In this document: piece by piece, positions 43,969 through 56,814 of the stretch
Layout of the letters: every line of letters begins with the position of its first letter
How positions within the stretch are numbered: the first letter of the stretch is position 1
From: an uncultured Lachnospiraceae bacterium
GTDB lineage: Bacteria; Bacillota; Clostridia; Lachnospirales; Lachnospiraceae
Direction: 5' to 3'
DNA: 61,662 nt
NCBI GenBank assembly: GCA_947178145.1
Contig: CAMWXE010000024.1
Span: 1-61,662, forward strand
Made by a program: the position numbers and the translations under genes
Notes under the pieces: generated by a model
Database searches by the model: none
Seen by the model: the letters and a program-made list of their open reading frames with translations, nothing else
What the model was told of the DNA's origin: nothing

Positions 43969-46419
43969 CTACAGTTCTACCTTGTCAAGATGCCAAATCT
44001 CATCTACATACTGCTGGATCGTTCTGTCCGAAGTAAACTTTCCGACTTTTGCCACATTGAGCATCGCACTCTTCGCCCATCCAGTCTTATCCTTGTAAGC
44101 GGTCTCCACTCTCTTCTGCGCATCCGCATAGGCATGGAAATCTTTTAAGATAAAATAGCGGTCCGCTTTGTCTGTATCGAGTGTATTGAGCAGAGAATTG
44201 TACAGACTCCTAAAGAGCTCTTTGTCATCCGCATAGGTGCCGTCCACAAGTTGGTCGACCACTTTTCTGATCTCAGCATCACTGTTGTATATATCCATTG
44301 GATTGTATCCGCCGTTGTTCTCATAATTGATCACCTCGTCTGAGCTCAGTCCAAAGATAAATGCATGTTCATTGCCGACTTCCTCTACAATCTCCACATT
44401 GGCACCATCCATCGTGCCGAGCGTCAGCGCACCGTTCAGCATGAACTTCATGTTACCTGTACCGCTTGCTTCCTTGGATGCTGTAGAAATCTGCTCCGAG
44501 ATATCTGCCGCTGCAAAGATCAACTCCGCGTTGGACACTCTGTAATTCTCAATAAATACAACCTTGATCCGATTCTTGACAACCGGGTCATTGTTCACCT
44601 TATCTGCCACCGCATTGATCAGCTTGATTGTAAGCTTTGCATTCTTGTAACCTGCTGCCGCCTTCGCACCAAAGATGAATGTTCTTGGATAGAACTCCAT
44701 GCTCGGATTCGCTTTCATCTCATTGTACAAATGCATCACATGCAATATATTGAGCAGCTGTCTCTTGTACTCATGAAGTCTCTTAACCTGCACATCGAAA
44801 ATGGAATCGGGATCAACTGTAATCCCATTGTGTTCCTTGATATATTTTGCCAGACGCACTTTGTTCTTGTGCTTAATTTCCATAAACTCCTTCTGCGCCA
44901 CAGGATCATTCACATATTTTGTGATGCCGTCAATCACCGGAAGGTCCACAATCCAATCCTCACCGACCTTCTCTGTAACCCAGTCTGCAAGCAGCGGATT
45001 TCCGTGCAGCAGGAAACGTCTCTGTGTGATACCGTTTGTCTTGTTGTTGAATTTCTGCGGGAACATCTCATAGAAATCCTTAAGCTCCTGATTCTTGAGA
45101 ATCTCTGTGTGAAGTCTCGCAACACCGTTTACACTATAACCCGCAACGATTGCCATATGCGCCATCTTAACCTGGCCATCTGCAATGATTGCCATTTTCT
45201 TAATCTTATCTGCCGGCTCTGGATATCTGTTTACTATATCGAGTAAGAATCTGCGGTTAATCTCCTCCACAATCTGGTAAATTCTCGGAAGCAGTCTCTG
45301 GAACAGGTCTACCGGCCACTTTTCAAGCGCCTCCGCCATGATTGTATGGTTTGTGTACGCACAGGTCTTTGTCGTGATCTCCCACGCCTCATCCCACTCC
45401 AGGCGGTAATCATCCAGCAGGATTCGCATCAGCTCAGCAATTGCCACTGTCGGGTGCGTATCATTTAACTGGAATGTAACTTTCTCATAAAATTTATGAA
45501 TATCATCATGCTTTGACATATATTTCTCGATCGCTGTCTGCACAGAAGCCGAGATAAAGAAATACTGCTGTTTTAAGCGAAGCTCCTTACCAGAAATATG
45601 GTTGTCATTCGGATAAAGCACCTCAACAATATTTCTTGCGAGATTGGTCTGCTCCACGGCCTTCTGGTAATCACCCTTGTCAAAAGAGTCAAGACTGAAG
45701 CAGTCCATCGGCTCTGCATCCCAGATTCTAAGGGTATTGATTATGCCATTGCCATATCCGACAACGGGAAGATCATACGGTACTGCCTTGACAGACTGGT
45801 AATTTTCCTGATACCAGATCAACCTGCCATCCTCTTCCCTGCAGGCTGTGTTTCCGCCGAATTTGATTACCTTTGTGTACTCCGGCCGTCTCAGTTCAAA
45901 TGGATTTCCATCCCGCAGCCAGTCATCTGGAACTTCCTTCTGAAATCCATCCCTGATCTCCTGTTTAAACATACCATAGCGATAGCGGATACCACATCCA
46001 TATGCGGAATAGCCGAGTGTGGCAAGCGAGTCCAGAAAACATGCGGCAAGTCGTCCCAGGCCGCCGTTTCCAAGCGCTGCATCCGGCTCCTGATCTTCGA
46101 TCACATTGATGTCAAGCCCAAGCTCCTCCAATGCCTCTGAAAATTCCTTGTACGCCATAAGATTGATCATATTATTGCCAAGCGCACGCCCCATCAGAAA
46201 CTCCATGGACATATAGTACACTGTCTTAGGATCCTTCTCATCATAGGCAGCCTGTGTCTTGAGCCAGTTGTCCACAATGTTGTCCTTCACAGCAAAGGCT
46301 ACTGCCTGAAAAATCTGCTGTTCGGTAGCCTCCTCCAAAGTCTTTCTGTACAGTGTCTTAACATTGTACAACACACTTCTCTTAAACATTTCTTTGTCAA
46401 TTATTGGCTTTTTTGGCAT
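43969..46419 (-). CDS. glgP: Glycogen/maltodextrin phosphorylase
   Basis: 816 residues from ATG 46419 (GGAGAGG seven bases upstream); a 41-residue in-frame extension lacks support. Releases glucose-1-phosphate from alpha-1,4-glucans. GT35 features: YYMSMEFLMGRALGNNMINL, GNGGLGRLAACFLDSLATLG, and the PLP Lys in EASGTGNMKFMLNGALTLGT followed by MDGANVEI. Probably part of glycogen turnover with glgB at 58.7 kb, though not in one operon. Terminated by a weak hairpin. Confidence 0.96.
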   Translation of the reverse strand: MPKKPIIDKEMFKRSVLYNVKTLYRKTLEEATEQQIFQAVAFAVKDNIVDNWLKTQAAYDEKDPKTVYYMSMEFLMGRALGNNMINLMAYKEFSEALEELGLDINVIEDQEPDAALGNGGLGRLAACFLDSLATLGYSAYGCGIRYRYGMFKQEIRDGFQKEVPDDWLRDGNPFELRRPEYTKVIKFGGNTACREEDGRLIWYQENYQSVKAVPYDLPVVGYGNGIINTLRIWDAEPMDCFSLDSFDKGDYQKAVEQTNLARNIVEVLYPNDNHISGKELRLKQQYFFISASVQTAIEKYMSKHDDIHKFYEKVTFQLNDTHPTVAIAELMRILLDDYRLEWDEAWEITTKTCAYTNHTIMAEALEKWPVDLFQRLLPRIYQIVEEINRRFLLDIVNRYPEPADKIKKMAIIADGQVKMAHMAIVAGYSVNGVARLHTEILKNQELKDFYEMFPQKFNNKTNGITQRRFLLHGNPLLADWVTEKVGEDWIVDLPVIDGITKYVNDPVAQKEFMEIKHKNKVRLAKYIKEHNGITVDPDSIFDVQVKRLHEYKRQLLNILHVMHLYNEMKANPSMEFYPRTFIFGAKAAAGYKNAKLTIKLINAVADKVNNDPVVKNRIKVVFIENYRVSNAELIFAAADISEQISTASKEASGTGNMKFMLNGALTLGTMDGANVEIVEEVGNEHAFIFGLSSDEVINYENNGGYNPMDIYNSDAEIRKVVDQLVDGTYADDKELFRSLYNSLLNTLDTDKADRYFILKDFHAYADAQKRVETAYKDKTGWAKSAMLNVAKVGKFTSDRTIQQYVDEIWHLDKVEL

Positions 46420-46589
46420 TTCGTTACCTCTCCTTTTAACCTGTGCCCGGTCTCTTAAAAGTATCTTTCTGATTCTACTCCAAGGATTCTGAACACGTAA
46501 TTTTATTAATTTTTTGCGATAATTAAATAATTCTGCTCTCATTCTTTATATTATAGCATACTATGTCAAATCTTTAAATAATTAATTCA

Positions 46590-47822
46590 TTAATTTGGCA
46601 CTTTTTTCAAATCTTCCTGCCTCTTCTCTTCAAGCTGTTCGGCTTCCTTCTCCTCCGCGATCTCTTCTGCCTTTTCCTCCTCGTCCTCACCCGGACCGGA
46701 TACAACCTCGTTTCGCCTGTCGATCTCCTCCTGCACTCTTTTCTCCAACCCCTCGGATGTCTTGTCAAGGATGTCCTGTGATACCTCGCGGAGCGCTGCC
46801 GCCGCGCCTGTGTCCAGAATCGTCTGCTTCGCCCTGTCCACTCCGTCAAGCGGATTGACTGCAATATGCCGGCTTTCCAGCTCCTTCGCGTCCTGTATCT
46901 CCTGATGGCCTTTCCTTCTCAGGTCCGTTATCTCCCCATAGTTTGACATCATCATATTGCCCGCTCTCCCGATGTGCTCGGACATCAGCTGATTTTTCTC
47001 GTCCTCGCTGAGATTCGCCTTGCCGAGTGCCTCCGCCGCCAGGGACAGCTCTGCCTGTATCTCATGCATCATCGCATCCGCCTGCGCCAGTCTGCCATAT
47101 CCGCTGTCAAACATGCCTTCGATCACGCCCTTTGCCTCAAGCTCGCGCTTTGCTGCAGAGACGCCAAGCATCGATGCGGATTCCTGGAACTGGTCGCCGA
47201 TACTGCCCTGGCCATCCTCTGTATCTGCCGTGTCAGTTTCTGAACATGAGCCCTCTGCATGTTCTTCCTTGTCCTTCTCCTCGAGCGTTTTCAGCATCAG
47301 ATACAGGTCTGCATTTTTCCTGTCAATCTCCTCCTGCTCCCTTGAAGTCCCCGCCGCACTGTTCGCCGCATCCTTTACACGCTGCTCGTTTTCCTCCTCC
47401 TGCCGTGCCTTTAAGTCAAGCAGACGGTTCAGGGCCTCCTGCTTATTCGCGATCGTTTCCTTGTCTTCACCCGCACCATAGGAATTCTTAATCTCACTCA
47501 TCAGATTTGAGATTTCACTGAGTGTGTCGGACTGCTCTCTCCTGTTGCTCTCATCCTGCTTCTGCTGACGAATCAAAAGCCTCTCCGCATTGGCGGCGGT
47601 AAAACTCCTCGGCTCTGCCGCCTTCATCTGCTCGCTCAGTTTCCTGCCCTCGCGCGAAATTGTCACCTTACACTGCGCCCCAAATACACTTCCTGCATTT
47701 GTCTTTGCAGCGTTTGCGCGAAGCAGACTGATTGAATTGTTGTTGCCGGCCCGCATATCAATATTTGCACTTCTGTTTAAATTGTGAAATCCGTTTGCCA
47801 TATTTATCGTATTCATCTGCAT
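46590..47822 (-). CDS. Unknown coiled-coil protein of the probable sigma-28 regulon
   Basis: 410 residues from ATG 47822 (GGAGG eight bases upstream; MQMNTINM). No signal peptide or membrane segment. The N-terminal ~50 residues are Asn/Ala rich; CKVTISREGRKLSEQM resembles a short motif seen in other flagellar-associated Lachnospiraceae proteins. The remainder is long, charged coiled coil (EALNRLLDLKARQEEENEQR, ELSLAAEALGKANLSEDEKN), ending in a Glu/Lys-rich tail. Behind a consensus sigma-28 promoter that overlaps the end of pncB, so it is expected to be expressed with flagellin-class genes. No family is recognised; it might bind a flagellar structure or be exported. Confidence 0.82.
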   Translation of the reverse strand: MQMNTINMANGFHNLNRSANIDMRAGNNNSISLLRANAAKTNAGSVFGAQCKVTISREGRKLSEQMKAAEPRSFTAANAERLLIRQQKQDESNRREQSDTLSEISNLMSEIKNSYGAGEDKETIANKQEALNRLLDLKARQEEENEQRVKDAANSAAGTSREQEEIDRKNADLYLMLKTLEEKDKEEHAEGSCSETDTADTEDGQGSIGDQFQESASMLGVSAAKRELEAKGVIEGMFDSGYGRLAQADAMMHEIQAELSLAAEALGKANLSEDEKNQLMSEHIGRAGNMMMSNYGEITDLRRKGHQEIQDAKELESRHIAVNPLDGVDRAKQTILDTGAAAALREVSQDILDKTSEGLEKRVQEEIDRRNEVVSGPGEDEEEKAEEIAEEKEAEQLEEKRQEDLKKVPN

Positions 47823-48005
47823 AAAACCACCCTCCTGGAAAACATTCCCATGCACTGCCTGCATTGTTGCAAACTGCATGAACATCCCTGTTATCACTCT
47901 CTTCCTTTCATAGAAATCCCAAAAACCGCGCAAGGAATTATGCCGACATGCGGCATGCGCGCGGCGCTAAGAAGCACAGGTACTATTTGCGTTTCCTAAT
48001 TAGAT

Positions 48006-48032
48006 ATATCGGCAAATTAAAGACTTCCTTTA
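48006..48032 (-). promoter_or_regulatory. Consensus sigma-28/sigma-D promoter
   Basis: Minus strand TAAA (48032-48029), exactly 15 bases, GCCGATAT (48013-48006): all 12 consensus positions match. The -35 overlaps the pncB stop codon. Leader to the downstream ATG is about 175 bases, with a GC-rich stem region. Confidence 0.85.
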
Positions 48033-49511
48033 ACTTGTAGCCTTTCCTTTTTCATGCAGCAGTCCCATTTTGAGCTCATAGTAATCGGGCGTCATGTCCA
48101 TATAGTGCACATGCGGATTGTTGAACCGCTGCTCCTCCTCCCAGATCTCCTCGCTGAGCTGCTTCTTGACATATGACCTGATTTCCTCAAGTGCCGGAAG
48201 CGTGTACACCCTTCTGCCGTTTTCAAACACCTTTACCTGCAAAGGTTTCGCGGTACAATTGGTAAATTTGAGATTTCTCCACGGCATCTGCGGATCCACA
48301 AAACGGAACTCGCCGCTCATGTCAATCTCCTCGTCCGCCTTTGCAATCAGGTCCGCTTTCGCCTTGCCATTCTGGTCATAGATCCGGTACACCTTTTTCA
48401 GCCCGGGATTCGTGATCTTTTCCACGGTTCCGGATATCTTGATTCGCGGCACAAACACCCCATTTTCCTCGACTGCCGCAATCTTGTACACCGCGCCGAG
48501 AAGCGCCAGAGTATCGTCGGAATAATCGCTCGTGGCGCCTGTGATCAGGCGCTCTCCCACACCGTAGCCGTCAATACATGCTTTCTGTATGTTTAAGGAA
48601 GATATCGTATGCTCGTCCAGGCTGTTTGAAACGATAATCCTGCAGTCTGTCAGCCCCTCCTCGTCCAGCATTTTCCTGACCCTGGAAGACTGGTATGCCA
48701 GATCCCCACTGTCGATGCGGATTCCTCTAAGCCGTTTCCCCATGGGCTCCAGCACCTCATGCGCCACGCGGATTGCGTTGGGAATACCTGACTGGATTGT
48801 GTCATAGGTGTCGACCAGCAGAACCGTATTATCCGGATAGTTGACTGCGTAATTCTTAAACGCCTCGTACTCATCTTCATAGTACATAACCCAGCTGTGC
48901 GCCATCGTGCCGCTCACGGGAATGCCAAACATCTGCCCCGCAAGTACCGTCGCCGTGCCTGCTGCGCCGCCAATGTAGGATGCGCGCGCGCCGTACACGG
49001 CCGCATCCATATTGTGCGCGCGCCTTGCGCCGAAGTCCGACACCATCTTCCCCTCCGCCGCCCGCACAATGCGCGCCGTCTTGGTCGCCACCAGCGACTG
49101 GTGATTGATCTGCGTCAGGATCGCGGTCTCGACAAGCTGCGCGTCAATTAACGGGGCAACCACCGTGATGACCGGCTCGTTGGGATACATGATCGTCCCC
49201 TCGGGAAACGCGTAGATGTCTCCCTGAAAGCGAAACTCTTTCAGATAGCCCAAAAAACCATCTGTAAATGTGTTGAGGGAGCGCAGATATGCGATATCCT
49301 CATCTGAGAAATGCAGATTCTCCACGTACTCCACAATCTGCTCCAGTCCTGCAAAGATAGTAAATCCCCCCCTGTCAGGGTTTTTCCTGTAAAACACGTC
49401 AAACGCGACCCGCGTCTCCATATCACCGTCATTGAAATAACCGTTTGCCATGGTCAGCTCATACAAATCCATGACCATAGTCAAATTCCTTTGATCTGCC
49501 TGTTTCATCAT
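48030..49511 (-). CDS. pncB: Nicotinate phosphoribosyltransferase
   Basis: Makes nicotinate mononucleotide in NAD salvage. 493 residues, normal for the Gram-positive subtype. MVMDLYELTMANGYF, the phosphorylated His in SGTMAHSWVMYYEDE, RLRGIRIDSGDLAYQS and SNSLDEHTI are family hallmarks. The ATG-ATG start is preceded by AAAGGA. Divergent from the flagellin gene; its 3' end carries the sigma-28 promoter of the next gene. Confidence 0.96.
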   Translation of the reverse strand: MMKQADQRNLTMVMDLYELTMANGYFNDGDMETRVAFDVFYRKNPDRGGFTIFAGLEQIVEYVENLHFSDEDIAYLRSLNTFTDGFLGYLKEFRFQGDIYAFPEGTIMYPNEPVITVVAPLIDAQLVETAILTQINHQSLVATKTARIVRAAEGKMVSDFGARRAHNMDAAVYGARASYIGGAAGTATVLAGQMFGIPVSGTMAHSWVMYYEDEYEAFKNYAVNYPDNTVLLVDTYDTIQSGIPNAIRVAHEVLEPMGKRLRGIRIDSGDLAYQSSRVRKMLDEEGLTDCRIIVSNSLDEHTISSLNIQKACIDGYGVGERLITGATSDYSDDTLALLGAVYKIAAVEENGVFVPRIKISGTVEKITNPGLKKVYRIYDQNGKAKADLIAKADEEIDMSGEFRFVDPQMPWRNLKFTNCTAKPLQVKVFENGRRVYTLPALEEIRSYVKKQLSEEIWEEEQRFNNPHVHYMDMTPDYYELKMGLLHEKGKATS

Positions 49512-49643
49512 ACCGGTATGTCCTTTCTACCACATTAAACTATTGCTCTGCACTATAGATTGCCTTGTCTCTATCATATGCCCTTTCCATATCCAATAGC
49601 AAGAGAAATTTGTTGAAAAAATTTCAAAAGTCAGCTGAAATTA

Positions 49644-49672
49644 TTGCAGCGCTCAAAACATTGTGCTATTAT
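49644..49672 (+). promoter_or_regulatory. Sigma-A-like promoter of the flagellin gene
   Basis: TTGCAG (49644-49649), 17-base spacer, TATTAT (49667-49672), about 45 bases before the ATG. No sigma-28 match was found upstream, which is unusual for a flagellin. Confidence 0.5.
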
Positions 49673-49715
49673 AAAAATGCAAAATAAGGTAAAGGAAAGG
49701 AAGGAGGATTGTATT

Positions 49716-50501
49716 ATGAGAATTTCTTCTGTATCTTATTTATCCAGGTATAATCGGGATATGCTCCGCACTTCCCGCAAGCTTGCCAGTGGAAAACGGA
49801 TTAATTCAGCCGCAGACAACGCAACCGGACTTGCGATTGCAAATAAGCTGAACAGCCGTGTTATCGGCACTACTGTCGGTGTCAGCAATGCGCAGACTTC
49901 TCAGAATATGCTCAACGTCGCCGACGGTGCAATCGGTTCTGTGACAGACTCGCTGCAGCGAATCCGTGAGCTGAGCATTCAGGCTTCCAACGGCTTGTAT
50001 TCAAGCTCTGACAGAAGCGCTATCCAGGCTGAAATCGATCAGTTAAAAGAACAGATTGGCGGAATTACTGCCCAGACGAAATTTAACGAGATGAATGTGC
50101 TTGACGGCTCTATGGGCAGCTCACATGTTGCCTCCAATGCAGACGGCGGCGGTATGAATATTGATATGCCAAAGTTTTCACTGGAAGCGCTTGGTATCGC
50201 AGACTACGATGTGACATCTGGTAATTTCGATGTCGGCGCCATTGACAAGGCTCTGGAGAAAGTCAGCTCTTCAAGGAGCTATCTTGGTGCTTCCTATAAC
50301 GGGTTGGATCACACAATTAACTACAACAACTATGCAGCATACAATCTGACTGCGGCACAGAGCCGTATCGAAGATACCAACTACGCACAGAGCTCTTCTG
50401 AATTTAAAAAGCAGCAGATACTTGGCACATACAGCATCATGATGCAGCGCAAGTTGATCAACAATGCAGACGGACATGTCAGACTACTTATGGGAAATTA
50501 G
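49716..50501 (+). CDS. Short flagellin-like protein
   Basis: 261 residues, from the ATG with GGAGG eight bases upstream. The N-terminal D0/D1 region is classical: LRTSRKLASGKRINSAADNA, TGLAIANKL, QTSQNMLNVADGAIGSVTDS and LQRIRELSIQASNG. The C-terminal D1 helix is present (TAAQSRIEDTNYAQSSSEFK), but the last helix (LGTYSIMMQRKLINNADGHV) departs from the usual ILAQAGQSMLAQAN...LL pattern, and the middle domain is only ~70 residues. A minor flagellin or a flagellin-like paralogue is likely. Monocistronic with a strong terminator. Confidence 0.9.
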   Translation: MRISSVSYLSRYNRDMLRTSRKLASGKRINSAADNATGLAIANKLNSRVIGTTVGVSNAQTSQNMLNVADGAIGSVTDSLQRIRELSIQASNGLYSSSDRSAIQAEIDQLKEQIGGITAQTKFNEMNVLDGSMGSSHVASNADGGGMNIDMPKFSLEALGIADYDVTSGNFDVGAIDKALEKVSSSRSYLGASYNGLDHTINYNNYAAYNLTAAQSRIEDTNYAQSSSEFKKQQILGTYSIMMQRKLINNADGHVRLLMGN

Positions 50502-50518
50502 ATGAATCAACATGTACC

Positions 50519-50546
50519 AAAAAAGGAACCCGCGGGTTCCTTTTTT
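50519..50546. terminator. Terminator after flagellin
   Basis: Perfect 28-base palindrome AAAAAAGGAACCCG / CGGGTTCCTTTTTT; acts for convergent flagellin and glpK. Confidence 0.92.
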
Positions 50547-50552
50547 ATGAGA

Positions 50553-53631
<3,079 letters not shown>

Positions 53632-53686
53632 ATTTCCCCTCCTGGCCGATTCGTTCAGCCATGTCGACAATCCTTTGTATGAATAT

Positions 53687-53715
53687 ACTATAACGTCTTT
53701 GGGGAAAGATGTCAA
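53687..53715 (-). promoter_or_regulatory. Strong sigma-A promoter of the ThuA-glpK operon
   Basis: Minus strand TTGACA (53715-53710), 17-base spacer, TATAGT (53692-53687). The spacer itself contains an inverted repeat (TCTTT/AAAGA). Confidence 0.75.
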
Positions 53716-53745
53716 TACATTTACGAATATTAGTTCGATTTTGAA

Positions 53746-56088
53746 TCAATTGTCAGCCTGCATTTCCCACGCAATCACAGCCTTGAACAAATCCCCGTCA
53801 ATCTCAATGTCGAACTTCCCGCCCTGCAGTTCCGTAAAGCTCTTGGCGATTGCAAGCCCCAGTCCGCTTCCCTCGGTGTTTCGCGAGGCGTCACCGCGGA
53901 CAAATCGCTCTGTCAGATCGGTCGGATTGACTGTCAGCTCCTGTGCAGAGATATTTTTCACCTCGATATGAACTTTTCTGGCAGGAGTCTTTTCTGCGTC
54001 AGTCCCTTCGCTGTGTCCCTGCCCCGGTCCTCCTTCTGTCAGCACCTTCGCCTGCACATAGACGCGCGTGTTTGGCAGTGCATATTTTGTGACATTGACA
54101 TACAGATTCTCAAATATGCGATAGGTCTTCTGACTGTCGAGCTGTAAGATGATTTTCTCCTCCGGCAGATCAAACCGCATATCCAAACCGTTTGCTTTCA
54201 TTCTGTCCTCATGCTCCAGGTACACCTGCCGTATCAGATTGCAGATATCCATGGCCACAGGCTCCAGCCTGACATTGCCGCTGCTCGCCTTGCTGATCTC
54301 AAACAAATCCTCTATCAGCACTTTTAATCGCAGCGCCTTTCGCTCCAGCGTCTCCAGATAGGATGTTCTCTGCTCACTCGTGACATTCTCCTCTTTCAAG
54401 AGGTCAATATAGGTGATAATCGCTGTAAGCGGCGTCTTTAAGTCGTGTGACACGTTTGTGATCAGCTCTGTCTTCATGTGCTGGCTCTTGACCTCCTCCT
54501 CAACCGCAGTGCGGAATCCCCCTTGTATCTGATATAACTCCTCCTTATAGCTCTCGAATATCCCAAAATCGCCCTCAAACGTATTGTCAAATTTTCCTTT
54601 CGCAATCGCATTCGTCGCCTGCATCAAATTCCTGTATTGTGACTGCACTTTGCTGATATGACGTTTCAGTATAAAATAAAGTACAACGGAATAACTGACC
54701 ATAATAAAGATGCCGTAAACCCAGGTACAGCAAATTAGTGACACGATGAGCCACTGCAGAATGATCAGCCTCCTTAACGGCCTTGTCAGATCCTTTCCCA
54801 AGTCCATACTTGCCAATGTGTCTTTCCATCTGGCGCGCATCCTCTTAAGAAAGCTTTTGAATATTCCCCAGTATCGATACAGCAGACTTCTCTTTTTGAC
54901 AAAAGAACGCAGTCCGCCGAAAATGTCACGAATGCTCATCAGACACCAGTACCATACACCAAACACCACAAACATCACGGCAAACACCATCAAAAAGTTG
55001 ATCTGCTCCGTTATGAAATAAACCTCATTTACCAGGTAAACAAACGTCACGACAAAAGAGTAGAGAACGACGGCTAACAGCCACTGAATCCCCCATATCA
55101 GCTCCGCACAATGCCTTGTACCCGCCGTATCTGCCATACTCTGCGGCCGATAGCGCGAGAGGAGTCCAAAAAGGATCGTGATAACCGCAAGCAGCAGCAG
55201 ATACCATCTCCCCACTCTGAAGTACGCCATCTCCTTACTGTAGGTGCCAATATAATGGTTGACCGTAGTTCTCCCGTAAGCATCAGAATGATAAATCGGA
55301 AACCAGTTGAAATCCCTCAGCTGTTCTTCTGTCATGGCATAAATAAAAATCACATTCTGCGGATTTTTTTGTGTGACAGTTACCTTTCTGTCCGCCATTC
55401 CGGACTCGTCTGTCAGTATATAATGCGTCACTCTCTGCCGCTCATCCAGCAGCATAGAATTGGAACTGTTTGCTGCAAGCTGCGCATTCTTCAGAAATTG
55501 TTCCGAGTCGATACCGCTGACACGCATATCTGATATATTGCCGTTTTTGTCATAATGTACGATCAGGTAATACAAATATCCCTTATTATCATTGTCCTCT
55601 AACAGCTCGATCTCTCTCGTTGTATTTTTCAGGACTGTCTGTGTATCCACATCAATCACACAGTAATCCAGCTTCATGCCAAGCTCCGACGTATATAGTG
55701 AGTCCGTCCGCAGGAGATTGTTGTGCAGCTCGGATATATATTCTGCCCTGAGCTGCTCACAGCTCCCCTCGTATACAAGCTCCGTTCCATAGTAATCTTC
55801 GATAGACACCTCTGCTATCGTCTCCTCCTCAAACGAGAGATATAACTCCTCTGTGCTGTCACTCTGTCCGCTTTTTTCCAGCACCTCAGGATAAAGCACA
55901 TAATTCCACTGTAACAGGATTTCGATAAAGAAATCGCTCTCTAAATCACTGCCGTGCTGCATATAAACACTGTCTATATGGTATTTACAGTTTATCGCGA
56001 TCAGCGCAAAACATGCCGCAGCCAGCGCCACAATCACAACCGCTGTGCGCTGTGCCTTTTTATTGTTTTTCAATCTTGTATCCAACAC
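53746..56088 (-). CDS. Sensor histidine kinase
   Basis: 780 residues. An N-terminal membrane segment, a ~240-residue extracytoplasmic sensor, then four to five more membrane segments (residues ~290-475). A HAMP-like linker precedes the HisKA domain with the phospho-acceptor ITNVSHDLKTPLTAIITYID. The ATP-binding domain has a weak N-box (FENLYVNVTKYAL) but a clear G-box (GSGLGLAIAKSFTELQGG). GTG or TTG start at 56088 overlapping the response regulator gene by 29 bases. With its regulator it forms a coupled two-component system; the stimulus is unknown. No target gene is adjacent apart from possible glycolipid genes upstream. Confidence 0.92.
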   Translation of the reverse strand: MLDTRLKNNKKAQRTAVVIVALAAACFALIAINCKYHIDSVYMQHGSDLESDFFIEILLQWNYVLYPEVLEKSGQSDSTEELYLSFEEETIAEVSIEDYYGTELVYEGSCEQLRAEYISELHNNLLRTDSLYTSELGMKLDYCVIDVDTQTVLKNTTREIELLEDNDNKGYLYYLIVHYDKNGNISDMRVSGIDSEQFLKNAQLAANSSNSMLLDERQRVTHYILTDESGMADRKVTVTQKNPQNVIFIYAMTEEQLRDFNWFPIYHSDAYGRTTVNHYIGTYSKEMAYFRVGRWYLLLLAVITILFGLLSRYRPQSMADTAGTRHCAELIWGIQWLLAVVLYSFVVTFVYLVNEVYFITEQINFLMVFAVMFVVFGVWYWCLMSIRDIFGGLRSFVKKRSLLYRYWGIFKSFLKRMRARWKDTLASMDLGKDLTRPLRRLIILQWLIVSLICCTWVYGIFIMVSYSVVLYFILKRHISKVQSQYRNLMQATNAIAKGKFDNTFEGDFGIFESYKEELYQIQGGFRTAVEEEVKSQHMKTELITNVSHDLKTPLTAIITYIDLLKEENVTSEQRTSYLETLERKALRLKVLIEDLFEISKASSGNVRLEPVAMDICNLIRQVYLEHEDRMKANGLDMRFDLPEEKIILQLDSQKTYRIFENLYVNVTKYALPNTRVYVQAKVLTEGGPGQGHSEGTDAEKTPARKVHIEVKNISAQELTVNPTDLTERFVRGDASRNTEGSGLGLAIAKSFTELQGGKFDIEIDGDLFKAVIAWEMQADN

Positions 56089-56773
56089 CCCACACCACCT
56101 TTAAATATTTTGGATCATTCGGGTTGATCTCAATCTTTTCCCGAATCTTTCTGACATGCACCATAATTGTATTGGTATTGATCGCCTGTTCATTCCACAC
56201 GCGCTCGTAAATCTCGTCAGCGCTGAACACTCTGCCCGGATTTTTCATCAGCAGCAGCAAAATCTTGAACTCGATCGGCGTCAGCTTGACCGGGCTTCCG
56301 TCCACTGCCACTTCCACCGTATCTTCATTTAACTCGAGGCCGCCAATCACGTGGATGCGGTCGTGATTTTCCTGCTCTGTCACCGCGTCAAGATAGCGCT
56401 GATAGCGGCGCAGATGCGAATTTACCCGCGCGAGCAGTTCCATCGTCGTAAAGGGTTTTGTCACATAGTCGTCCGCTCCCATATTCAGCCCCATGATTTT
56501 GTCGACCTCCTCCGACTTTGCAGACAGCATGATGACCGGAAACTCATATCCCTTCTCACGTACCTTCATCATCATTGTGATCCCATCCATCCGCGGCATC
56601 ATGATATCGACGATGGCGAGGTGAAATTCCTCCGACTCAATCTTTTGCAGTCCCTCGAGGCCATCTGCTGCCTGTGACACGCTGTAGCCCTGATTTTTCA
56701 GATAAATCTCGATTCCTTCCCGAATTTCTTTATCATCCTCAACAATCAAAATATGATATGTTTCCATGTTCAT
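56060..56773 (-). CDS. OmpR-family response regulator
   Basis: 237 residues. Receiver domain (ILIVEDDKEIREGIE, phospho-Asp in LAIVDIMMPRMDG, Lys in DDYVTKPF) followed by a winged-helix DNA-binding domain (LTPIEFKILLLLMKNPGRVF, VHVRKIREKI, WGVGYKIEK). GGGG five bases before the ATG. Overlaps and precedes the histidine kinase, with which it is translationally coupled. Confidence 0.96.
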   Translation of the reverse strand: MNMETYHILIVEDDKEIREGIEIYLKNQGYSVSQAADGLEGLQKIESEEFHLAIVDIMMPRMDGITMMMKVREKGYEFPVIMLSAKSEEVDKIMGLNMGADDYVTKPFTTMELLARVNSHLRRYQRYLDAVTEQENHDRIHVIGGLELNEDTVEVAVDGSPVKLTPIEFKILLLLMKNPGRVFSADEIYERVWNEQAINTNTIMVHVRKIREKIEINPNDPKYLKVVWGVGYKIEKQ

Positions 56774-56814
56774 TCTTTCCCCTTTTCTTGTCGTATCTGT
56801 ACACGGCTTAATAG

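Noticed and set aside
44365..45246. 293-codon plus-strand ORF antisense to glgP
   Set aside because: The glgP frame has clear GT35 motifs; this one shows no domain and has shadow-like composition.
49861..49880. TTATCGGC inside flagellin as a reverse sigma-28 element
   Set aside because: Lies within coding sequence without a -35 and with no gene positioned to use it.
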